Source of the DNA: Botrytis cinerea B05.10 | Lineage: Eukaryota > Ascomycota > Leotiomycetes > Helotiales > Sclerotiniaceae | Direction: 5' to 3' | NCBI RefSeq assembly: GCF_000143535.2 | Contig: NC_037316.1 | Location: forward strand, 1,178,001-1,242,000 | DNA length: 64,000 nt | Shown: positions 45,046 through 56,273 of the stretch, piece by piece | Position numbering within the stretch: the first letter of the stretch is position 1 | Layout of the letters: each line of letters begins with the position of its first letter | Notes under the pieces: generated by a model | Seen by the model: the letters and a program-made list of their open reading frames with translations, nothing else | Told to the model about the DNA's origin: nothing | The model's database searches: none | Translations under genes and position numbers: made by a program

Positions 45046-46799
45046 TATGAAGCACCCCGCTACTTCATTCTCTAGCCAGGAAATTCATACAATTTATTGT
45101 CTACCAAGGCATATTTTACGTGAGAGATATTCATAGCTTTTGATCTCTTCGAGTTGTTCTGTACAGCACCAATGGTACTTCGTGTGTTTCATGCCAAAAC
45201 TTTCGGGTAACCTATCTAGAATACATGGACAAGCACCCCCTCCCTATGATCACCAAGCAAAAGCCACCGGGAGGTAAATCTCTACATTAATGGATAAATA
45301 TGCGACCACTCAGCAATTACACTAAGAAACCACAGGTAGCAATAGTCCTGCACAAAAATTGAACTTCCGAAATTTGGTCCGAGATGTAGCCTCGTTTTCT
45401 AATCGGTTCCAAACATTACATCCATATACATAGTTGAACAAGATTTGTTCGGCCCAGTACAGGCAATAAGCCGAGAATGCTGCATATCAGAATCGTTCGT
45501 ATATTACAGATCTGAATCTGATTGTCTAGAATTTCTTCCCATGTTTACGATTGACCAATCATTTTGGAGTACGGGGCTAAGATCCGAAGGTGTTACTTAG
45601 TCATATCTGAATTGAGGCTTCTTCTTAGCTAAAACAAGAGCCGGGAAAGCTATAAATATTTAAAATCAAGTCTAGATGAGGAGAGTAAGATGGTTCCTTT
45701 TGGCATGTGATGTGGACTGAGAACCAAAGAGTTACCGCCATACCTGAGTAACTTCCTCGTTCACTCTTTATGTAACATACGAAATTTTAGATTTTAACGC
45801 TGTGTTGACTACTATTTTAAGAAGCAACAATTAAAGATTAGAACAAAAATGTCTCGTGAATTAATGTCACAAGTTAGGCTCATATCACAAACGTCTACGT
45901 TCCTAGTCAATTTCCTCAAAAAGAGGTCAAGTAGAGAAAGCTGGTTAAAAAGCCGCCGATTTTAAAAATTACATGCAAAGGTCCATAGAGATTTCTAATC
46001 AAGTTTCCAGACACCCGATGAGGTCCAAAATGTTGCACGTTATCACGAGTGCGGAAAGACGCAGATCTACGAAAATGTCAGGGAAGCTGCATGCATAAAT
46101 GCAAGTATGAATCCGAACCCCGCCTCAAGAACTTTTCGGCAATTACGAATGGAACTGTGCAGAGCGCTGTCAAGCAAGTTTCTAACAGAGGTTGTCATTC
46201 TAGAATATCAAAGTTTCACGTCACAAATCATAGAAGAGTCAAGTTGGGAGAAGTTTTTCCATTGATGAGTAAACAAGGCAATTTATGCCGGAAGGATGAA
46301 GTCTACAGGAAATGACACCAACTCTCTATCTATCTAAAGTGCTCGGGTCTTGCTGCTGCCAATTTCTACCGATACAATAAATTATGAGTACAAAATAACC
46401 GCCATGCCAAAATCCCTCCCATACCAAGCCTATGTCGAGTTGAAAGTGTTGTGATTTTTGGAAGAATTGTGTCGGCGGAACAGCTGATAGTTCCTGGCAC
46501 AGTTAAGTTGTGCGTTTCTTGCTGTGTTGATGATTTGTTGAATTGATGACTTGTTTGACGTGTTGATTGATTTTTTGATTGATGTTCTTATTGATGTGGT
46601 GAGTGTTGCATCTAATCGAGTATTCGTTGAGAGTCGGAGTTCGGACTCTTGAATTTTCGAATAACGGCACCAACATGCTAAGTAAAGAGGTCCTCCGAGC
46701 GAATTCCAATCCATCTATCAAAACCATCTACCAATACCACCAGATCCGTCCACCCAAGCAGCAAATCCACCATAGCAAGCAGCAAACCCTCAAGTAAGC
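45046..46799. other. gene desert, third part
   Basis: AT-rich DNA with no supported gene. Short frames on both strands around 46.05-46.8 kb have no domain and low-complexity K/N/T/S composition. Confidence 0.45.
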
Positions 46800-49500
46800 A
46801 ACGACACCATCTTTGTAGCAAACCCTTTCAGGACGCAGACTACTAGAACCAGCGTAGCATGAGTGCTTTTCACCAACCATCCTGAATAGTGAATCAATAC
46901 TAAATCGTCAGTGAAAGTATCCAAAACAACAGTGCAAGACCTCTCTAACGGGTCAGAACAAACAGGCGGTGCAACACCAACAAGATCCGAAGACCCTGAA
47001 GGTACTGTCCTACCCGGCTGCCCAGTCACCGCTGACTTAGTAACATGAAAGGCCGCACGTCCCGCCCACGACCCCGGCGCAGCGTAGCAAACTCCGTAGA
47101 GAAAGCCACCTGAACCCAAGGTATCACTGGACAGTAAGATAAACCAATCAGAAAACCTGCTTCCGACCGAAGTCCTCCACAAGCCCCCTTGAAACTTCGT
47201 CACTGAGTTTTCTTACTACTGCCTCAGCATCAACTGACAGCTATCGAGAAATCTCTAGAAGCCTCTTCATGAAACCCCGAAGGGTTCAATCAGAAGGCCT
47301 CACACTACTCCAGTCGAGAAAACCGCGGAGAAGTTCGATGAACCACCCGAAGGCAGCTCGATGAACGACTCGTTGGATTCTCAGTCGGTGTAGCAAGAAG
47401 AACAATCAGAAATCGCAAAGAAGCTCGGTGAATCACCCGAAGGCGACTCGTTGAGCAACTCTGGAAATCAACATGAACTTCACCTGAGAAACCTCAGTCC
47501 AAGAACAGAGAAGATCCCGTCAAGGAACCCGAAGGAACCCGTCAGAGATCTCTACCGCTCCAGTCGAGATCTCGTTGAGAAGTCCGGTGAGTCACCCGAA
47601 GGCAACTCGTTGAACAACTCGTTGAGAAACTCAGTCGGATTGGTAAGAGGAAACCATTAGAACTCGCAGAGCCGTCCTGTGAGTCACCCGAAGGCGACTC
47701 GGCGAACAACTCGTTGAGCCCACAGGAAACCTCATCTGATCTTTCGTCAAACAGAAGACCGAACAACAGGTCAAAACGCAAGTTCACCATCCCCGCCTCA
47801 GCATCACCAAAGTGACCGAACAACGGATCATAGGATCTCTCCCGAGCCTAGGACCAGGGTCGCCTCCCATCAGCCGACAACCTCAAGAGGAACCTATCAG
47901 AGTCCCCCGAAGGAGTCTCAACAAGGTCCTCAAACGAGATTGACAACTTCTAGGATTTGAAACCCAATCTTCGACCGTAGAAGTTACCCGCAAGAATCTT
48001 CCACCAAACATTGCCTCCCCACAAGCAGTACCCTCCTTGGGCATCGCTGCAGCAGTTCAGCGCCGAAAGGCAGGTCGGAACGAAACAAGACGAAGAGACG
48101 GCTACTCCGGTACGACACAGGTCGTTCACCATCAATGCAGTAACAAATCGCGCGTCTGAGAAACTTATGAATTGAAACTTAACCCCTAGGGTGTTTCCAC
48201 ACCTAGACAGTAGCACAATTTAAGAGACCCATCAACGAAAAATGCCATAAGAACCACGTCACCAAGGTTCGTTGCTTTTTAACAGGACGGACAATGCCTC
48301 AGCGCCGACACGACTCCGCACATCGATTGGCCGAACAACAAGAACAGACGAGTCTGCTGCCCTAATTTCGTCTCAGTGCCCGGTGGTTGAACAACGAAAT
48401 CCCCGAGTGGACCGAGAAGTGAAGCCTCAGCACGCCCATTTATATACCCTCAGGGGCAGGTAGGCGCCGAACAAATTCACCGCAGCTACACCCATAGTAA
48501 AACCGGCGAAGGTAGAACTTGAAAGGGTGGATAGAAAGGTAACTACCAATTAGCCTCTCAAAGCCCCCGCGCAGAACAATGACACAAGACTTTCACCCAC
48601 GCCATGCTTTCTACCTTTGCTGGGATATGCCAGGTGGAAGTGACTGAACTTAAAAGATAGATTTCTCCCAATCCGGGAAGAGTTGCCGAGTCCGCGCTTT
48701 GGACTCATGACATGCATCATCGCTAGGATAAGGCTTACGCAGCGCAACGGAGTGGGTATACCTGAGGATGTGCCTTCGGAATTCTCCTCATGCAGACACT
48801 ACACTATACCCACTGCACCCCGTTACTCCGAGAAACAAAGTGGGTGGAAATATCTGCAACCAGTATCCAGATATACAGTATTTGACAAAATAATAAGCGC
48901 CCTCGAAAGATATGACAACGATCAGGAACTAAATCTAACCCCATGAGGTGTTTCCACACTCAGGCAGTGACAAGTCCAGGAAAGTTGTTGAATATGCATT
49001 ATCTTCTTCATTGGGCAACACCTTACTATTCACCTTTTTGTTACCTTGATCTGGGTAGCTTTCCATATCGCTCAGCAATGCCATCGACAACTCTTGCAGG
49101 CAGTTTGGATGAGCGTCGCGTTATATCTTGCCACAGTGACAAGACACATTGCTAAACTCCTGCCTGCACCAACTGAATATTTAGTGAAGATCGACAACGG
49201 CATCATTGTCCGGAAGAAATCCAAGCGTCAAAATGACCTAGTACCCGGTAAGCCGCACAGCCAGGGATTGCTCTCCCAACCATGTGAGGGCGCCTCATAG
49301 AACATGAGTCCAGCTAGAAACTTGGAAAGCTCACTAGTATCCCTGCAAGCCGCAGCGTCAAAGACGATACGGTCCTCAAGAGAGATGCAGAAGCACCTAC
49401 AATCATGAGTCAGGACTAGGATCTCGTTGATCGGGACACTGTCACACGATCCAAGATCTTCCTTTCTCCGCACGTTGTCTCCCTATCACTATCAGCCCGT
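46800..49500. repeat. GC-richer block, probable degenerate transposon or repeat remnant
   Basis: Base composition is visibly richer in G+C than the DNA on either side. Between about 47340 and 47720 a motif of the form GARTCACCCGAAGGCRACTCG recurs at least four times with GTTGAACAACTC-like tails, indicating an internal degenerate repeat. A second motif, GGTGTTTCCACAC preceded by TAACCCC and followed by CAGT, occurs near 48190 and again near 48946. Open frames are short and broken on both strands. No reverse transcriptase, integrase or transposase motif was readable, so class is unknown. Confidence 0.4.
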
Positions 49501-50299
49501 ACAAATGATCAAAGTTCTATAAGGTACTGTCGAGCATCGTCGCATACGATAAAACGGAGTTTATCGCACACTTAGCAAGTCAACACCAGTAGTTCTAAGA
49601 TCAAATGCGATAGACGTGGATCGCGCTATCATAATGGATGGAGCTATGTGAATTGGAGTATGATACTGGATGATTATTGAAGTCCATAGAAAGTTGGAAT
49701 GTGAGAGTTGAGTTGAAGATCTGTTTCCCTTGCGCCTGTGATATTCTGAGGTTCCAAGAATGGACTGCGCTTTCAAATATCAATAGGTCACAAGTAACAA
49801 CCAAGGTACGGTATTCCCCCAAAGCCCACAAAATCAAGCCCGCAACACACGAAATTTCTTTAGGATTAGAGATCGAGAAATTAAGTTCCGAAGAACGAAA
49901 AATCATAGCCAACGCCCACAAAAGCCGACACCCCACAAGAGCCAAACCCACAATGATCTCTAATTCACGGAAATAAAGTGCTAATGTTGCGAGCAGATCT
50001 GAACCATCGGTTCATGAAGCCAACGACCACACAGATCTTCAACTCATCACAAACTTACGATCAAGAAACAACAAAGACACAAACAGGATCACAAGCCGCA
50101 TACACGTCGCTGGCCGTCACTTGGCTCAACCATCACCATCGAGCGTCAACGTACACTTACGCAAGTCAGTGAAATGAATACCGATATAGTTTTCCGGGAA
50201 AGATCCCATCCGACCATATTTTCTTGCATTTCTCTCTACAGGTAAAACTCATGCGGTAAGACACAGCTTTCTGTAATGATGAGATTCAAAGCTTGTGGC
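49501..50299. other. gene desert, fourth part
   Basis: About 0.8 kb with overlapping short frames on both strands (99 codons plus, 116 codons minus) over the same bases. Neither has a domain or good start context. No gene is supported. Confidence 0.4.
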
Positions 50300-50538
50300 T
50301 GTACGGTTTACTTGCATCGAAACCCGCTATGATACAGTTGTACTGGAAGTGTCCATCGAGCAAAAGCCTTTGAAAAACTGTACGGTTTACTTGCATCACA
50401 ACGAGTCTTGAAACAGTTGTACTGGAAGCGCTCGCAGAGTAGCAGCCCTTTAAAATACTGTACGGTTTACTTGTACCACGATGAATCGCGGAACAGTTGT
50501 ACTGGAAGTATTCATAGAACAGAAGTCTTTGAAACACA
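50300..50538. repeat. ~80 bp tandem repeat, three units
   Basis: TGTACGGTTTACTTG begins units at 50300, 50379 and 50459, so the steps are 79 and 80 bp. Each unit also contains ACAGTTGTACTGGAAG and ends near AGYCTTTGAAAHAC. A minus-strand frame (50286-50810) runs through it, but the 79/80 bp steps break frame between units, so coding use is unlikely. Confidence 0.88.
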
Positions 50539-53500
50539 CAAGCTCTTTTGCTCAACTGAAATAACGTTTTAGTGAACTCGGCAAGCTGGCTTGCTATATG
50601 ATAGTTTCCCCACTGTAGATGACACTTGGGACGGCTTGGGGTATCAGCATCGTGTTCTTTGCATTTTGGAATTGGGATGGGAGGGGGGGCACTAAGCAAC
50701 GTACCATTGAAATGCGGGGAGCAACTGTACGCTGCTCCCAAGATAGACGGATCTAAAAAGTTCAACAAGTCCATACATACCTGAATACCCAGCCTCCGAA
50801 TAGTTGGCAAGTAATGAGCTTCCGTCGCCGATAGAACCTACTCGCGACCCAAACGCCAACCTCTCTTACACCACCGAAATGGTGACGAACACATCAGAAA
50901 TAGCAATCTCCACTAGACATTCAGATTGGCTACTAAGCCGATCTAGCTACAAGTTCTAGTAATCATTGTCCCAAAAGGGAATGCCACTCAGATGGCGCGT
51001 GCTACTCAGCACACTACCAATCCACACACAGAAAACAAGAGCACAAGCTATCTAAGTACAAAAGAGAAAAAGTTCGAAGAAGGTGGTTGGAGAGCTCTGC
51101 TTCGAGGGCTGTGACTGTCATTGAAAGCCAAGGAACAATCAAGTTTGACTTGAATTGATGGTATTGATTTCCTGATAGATTCATCAATATCGATTCGTTG
51201 ACAGTGAGAGGTATTTGATTAAGCCCTTGAAGCGGATGAAGAGTGACCGAAGAATTGTTCCCTTGACAGTTTTTGAAACTGGGATTGAAGATTCAGGGAA
51301 GATGCAATGCTAGGAAAAGCAATGACTGTTTGCAGTAGAAGTACTGTTGTCAAGTGCACCAGGCAACTCCGAGGTCGTGAGAGGTGATGTAGAGGTATCT
51401 TACAAAGAGAACTCGAAGGAGATCCTCCGCGCTCTTTAAGAATGAATTGATGCTCGGAGAATCGAGGAGAATTCATTTGAATTGAAGAAGATACACCACC
51501 GGGAGTTGAAAGGTGAGGTGAAAAGTCTTGGAGAGTAAAATATTAGAGAATTATCATTATTCTCGTCATCATATTTCGCTTTTTGACTTTCAGTCCTCGA
51601 TCTTGTCTTGCTGGTATTGTAGCACCATGACTGGATATTGGAGGAGGATGTAATATTGCCAATGGAGATAGGCAGTGTCGAGAGATCGAGAGATATTAGA
51701 GGTATGTATGAACAAAGACGATTGAAAGACATGAGTGCGTCATCTGCGGGATAGTGCGGCACCTATCGAGGCTCACAGTTTGAGGTTCGCAGCAAGGTAT
51801 GAGGTATTCGTGGTTAAGTAAACACGCGAGGTGTAAGAAACATGTGAATGAATTGAATGATTGATTGGTGTTTGAGTGTTATCATGATGTGACAACTCTG
51901 CAGTTGAGTACACAGAAGAACGAAACTGAGATATGAAAGTCAGTAATTGTAAAAGGTGGACTCGGTATCAATACTTACAGTACTGTAATAAACGTAGAGA
52001 GCATAGGGTAAATAGAAGAGGCAGTGAGACTAGAACTAAGGAACACTTGATGGTAATCTGGTGGACGATTGTTTTGGTGAGAAATTGAAGTATTTGAGAA
52101 AGATAGCGTCGTGTGGAAGGGGAAATATTTTGTGGTAAAAAACGATGTTGATATATGGCAGTGATGAGAACTGCAAGACGAGAGAGCTTTACATGCGCGA
52201 TTGGAGGAAAGGTTCCAAAAAAGAATGGGAGGTATGATTGTTCTCTAACAGATGAAGACTGTTGAGGTGAATCGAAGTATGTTTTTGTTTTCTGAGAGCG
52301 CGCCTTGGAGTAAGGACACTGCACGACAGGCGTCAGCAATGGCACAAAAACAAGATTCAGTAATAACGGAAAACTATACCATAAGAACTACGCTAGCACA
52401 GTTTGACTGATATGTGATCAGATAAAAGACTCAGTTGCATACTGAAAAAAATATCAATCTGCTGGTATGGTAGATCGAAGTATTTTTGAGTGACTCCAAC
52501 TGCGGAAAAAATGTCAGGAATCAAACAGAAACACAGTGCATTTGTAGCAAGACTTACGCAGCAGTGAGATATGATGGTGATTAGACCTTTAATAGAGAAG
52601 CATTCTTCTTTGAGATACTGTTTGGTAATGAACAGAAAAGAGATGTTGAAGTCTCGTAGAGATTGAGCGTAAGCACGACGAGCCACTGAAGTTGACTCGT
52701 CGCGTTGTCTTCGATCTGAATGGAAAGACCAGAAAGAAGTGTTTTCTTGAAGAAGATATCGAAGAAGGTATTTAAGGAGGTATTGAAGAAGCTGTTGAAG
52801 AAGATATTGAAATCAAAGTAAGGTTGGTTTGAATTTAAGAATTGATGGTATTTTGATGGTTGAGGGGATTTGGTTTGTGAGAAGGAAAGACGAGGAGATG
52901 GTTGCTATGCGGATGCAAGACGCTAGTACATCCCTCTCAACAAGGTTTCCGAGTTTTCTACGCTAGGCATAATCACAAGATTGCAACTGCCTCAAAAGTG
53001 AATTGTTTCCCCGCCTTGTTATATCAGATTAGAGCATGCAGTTTTTTAATCGGCTATATTTACGTCGAGACCCGAGGTATCCCGAATAGAGCGGCTTTTC
53101 CTATAGAGTATTTTCAAGCTCAAGATGGAGGGAATTATCTATTATGTAAATTAGAGCGAGTTAATCAACATGGGCATGGGAGGAAGACTGGAAGAAGTCA
53201 TATTAATGTATCTTCAAACAAATATAGAAGTAAAATATATAACATATATATCTTATATTGGATTATCTATGTGACTTGCAATGCTTGAGAAAGTGAACGC
53301 TGTTATCTCGCCATCAAGAGAGCTTCAATTCATACTCTCTAGCCTTTCAGTATCTATTCTACTTCATCGCCGACCCATCGCTCTTGCTTCTTCTATTCTA
53401 ACACTACGCTTAATTCATTTTACAAAAATAATGCTACCCTAACATCATTGTAGTTTAATGCTAATCAAAGAAAGGCATAAGTAAAAGTGCTTTGGTCAAT

Positions 53501-56024
53501 TATAAAATAGCAAACCTTTATTTGTGCAGAAACCCGAGGTTTCCTAGTTCTTCATTCACTCATTCTTATCTCAGTCAGTGGCTTGTCCACTGAACCAGAG
53601 AGCCGGGCATACCCGTTATATAGGCAAATCCCTCGATTTTGACACCTAAATAGAGGGATTGGGCTTAAGATGACACATATGATCTTGTCTACTTGACTGA
53701 AGAGTCAATTTACTCAAAACTTCTACCAACCCAGCAAAGCAAAGACTTATGGATATCTAAAACTTTCCAAGTATTTGACAGGAGAAAATTGCGGAACTGA
53801 ACCGAAACTTCAAGATCAAGTTACTCGAGGAGCCTAAGCATGCATGAAGCTCTGTGATAGTACATGGTTGAGAGAAGTTGTATACATCATTACAGGACTT
53901 GGGGCCTTATACAGTGTAAGAGATTCTCCAAGATTTAAGTGTTTCTACCAGTATAATAAGAGTAGTTTGCAAGAGTATTGAAAGTGCAATCATAGCTTGT
54001 TATGCTTCCAGTGATTGCATGTTCCTGTTGAGAGACAGATACTGAACACTGGTCATTACACTAGTGGTACTTGAGAAAGCCGGGCTTGCTTTATCTTTGC
54101 AGTCAGCAAAAAGAAAACGAGAAGCCATGGATACACATATCTCCGATAATTGAAAGGTAGACGGTCTCAAAAACAGTATCGTCTAAGATTCGGAACATAT
54201 TCTTGAGAGCAAACACTGGTCTGCGAACAAGGTTCAGCGCATTAACTAAGGTAGCTTTATCACTTGACAGCTTCTCATATAGAACTAATATCCACCAGTT
54301 CTTTCTTGGTTGTAAACCCTCCTGCACATAAAACCCTAGTCTCTCAAGCGACATGACCAGAGCACATCAAATACCTCTCATCGACGAGAAGTGTTATAAT
54401 TGATCAGCATTTCCAAAGAGGAATTGAACTTTCTTGCAAAACAGATCAATATTTCCAGTTTTTCAATCAGTAATTAGTCTATAAACACATACACTAGCGA
54501 CATTCTACGGTTCTTCATTGACGTTGTGTAACAGATGATGTTGGAATTTGGATGACAAAGCAACGTTTGTACAGTGGGGCAATTCAGCCCCTGCAACGAC
54601 AGGATCCGACGACGAACGACGAACGATCGCATCTGATACCATAGGTCGCGATAGACATGAATACATCATCAACGACTCTCAGTAAAAGATTGCATCTCCT
54701 TTCCAAGTAGCAAGTCAAGAGGACCATTCCCCGTTTTACCTGATGCCGACGCCAGTGCGTGGGGTCTTTTCATTGGCTTACCAGTCTTTGCCCGGGATAT
54801 TAGAGGGAACACACTCATCATACCTTTGGAAGTCCTCGTCAGTGTGAGAACTGGCTTGAATACTAGACATCTGCTCTTTAATCGAATGTCTCGAGAAATC
54901 CGGGGTGCTGTTCCACAATTGCACAATGTACAAAGCATGCCAAGCTTCTAAATATCCGGAGACTATGGGGATCCTCGCGTATTTCGTTTTCTTGTCACTA
55001 CATGTCAAAAGCTTGTTAGTCTATGTCAATCCATGTAAATTTGTGCTTGTACTACTGGTATCTCTCTAACCAAACTTGATCTCTTCATTATAGAGCTCGC
55101 ACACCATCAATTTTATCCTGAAAATATAATTTTATTGTAGTTTTGGGATTCTTTTGACCCCTGCGCCATAAGCCAAGACTTTCATGTATTTCCTGCTTCT
55201 AAGATATTCTAGAGCTTTACGAAACCCAAGATCTTGCGATTATCATGCTCTTGAGTATTATTTTTTCGACAGGTCGGTTTCCAAAAGCTTATTAGTGATG
55301 GGAAGATCCCACACCCCACTTCAAGACCTCTGAGTCTTTAACATTATTGCATATCGAGAGGGTTGAATGTAGTGGAACGATCCAGATCCACAAGACTCTC
55401 TTCGCTATTATTATGTGATCTATAACGCAATTGTAGTTGTTCCACGAATTCGTCATGGCTCTATCAGGGAAAACTCCAGACGACTGATCATAACCTATGA
55501 TCTACGAGACTGATGAACTGGAGTAACTTAGCGCTCTCTGAATTAATAAGACAAGACAAGCTAAATGGATCATTAGCTGATTACGCGCAGAAGGACATCT
55601 TAAAATGTAGAGACACCTCAATTCGACCAATCAAAGGTGGTATTAGTAGCCTCACTAGCTCTAGCTCACTATCTAGCCCACCCACAAACTTTAAACATCA
55701 ATTATTTCTTGGACCTGGAGCCTTTCATTCTTTTGAGGAAAACCCTTTCTCATTTGGAAACATTTCGCCAGTTTAATAATTTGAAATAAATAAATAAAAT
55801 CACCTCACATCTCTCAAGAAAACTATCTTTTAGTCCGCTACATCTCACAAAGTCGACCTCCAAACAAGCAACCCTTCAATATCTTCTCCCCATATATATT
55901 CTCCATCAGAGAAAGTTTATCTTCAATCCTTCAGACAATTTACGAAAATACATCCCAATCTCCAACAAACTCCAACCAACAACACAAGATCACCACACTC
56001 AAAACTACTCAACCCATCTGCAAA
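50539..56024. other. gene desert, last part
   Basis: About 5.5 kb. AT-rich, with a cluster of moderately long minus-strand frames at 51.2-52.7 kb that do not connect into one gene by convincing splicing, and a GAAGAAGATATT-like run at 52748-52818. From about 55.85 kb the plus strand becomes A/C-rich, matching a 5' leader for the small gene at 56025. Confidence 0.45.
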
Positions 56025-56273
56025 ATGCACGCCTTGCTCGGCCTCATTCCCATCTTCGTCCTCATCTTCATCATAATCATCGGTCGCGCCGTAAACCACA
56101 TGCGATTCTCTGATACCAATGCTCACGATCTTGAAGCCAATTCTTCTGATTCCGAAAAAGAAGAAGATGGCACTACCGATAATAATAACAGCACCACTGT
56201 TACCACTACCACTGTCCCAATGACACTTTTAAGACCTACCAGAGCTGTTCTTGCGCCGGAACGAATTCAGTAG
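56025..56273 (+). CDS. small single-pass membrane protein, function unknown
   Basis: An uninterrupted 82-codon frame starts at ATG 56025 in a good fungal context (CTGCAAAATG) after an A/C-rich leader. Residues 3-21 form a strong hydrophobic segment (LLGLIPIFVLIFIIIIG) acting as a signal anchor, followed by RAVNHMRF. The rest is hydrophilic: acidic (EANSSDSEKEED), then N/T-rich (NNNSTTVTTTT), ending with a basic RPTRAVLAPERIQ. One membrane pass with a soluble acidic tail is expected. No family is recognised; short proteins of this kind are often missed in annotation. It could also be one exon of something larger, but no splice site is needed. Confidence 0.6.
   Translation: MHALLGLIPIFVLIFIIIIGRAVNHMRFSDTNAHDLEANSSDSEKEEDGTTDNNNSTTVTTTTVPMTLLRPTRAVLAPERIQ

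Noticed and set aside
50286..50810. 174-codon minus frame through the 80 bp tandem repeat
   Set aside because: Repeat steps of 79 and 80 bp shift frame between copies, and the product has no domain; the repeat explains the lack of stops.
51219..52686. Run of minus-strand frames that could form a multi-exon gene
   Set aside because: A GTAAGT/CGCAG intron (52557-52500) fits locally, but the first segment starts with GTG, the next exon reaches a stop after about 22 codons, and later frames do not join in phase.
53040..53560. Two GAAACCCGAGGT-like matches as repeat ends
   Set aside because: The similarity covers too few bases to exclude chance and no element boundaries could be drawn.
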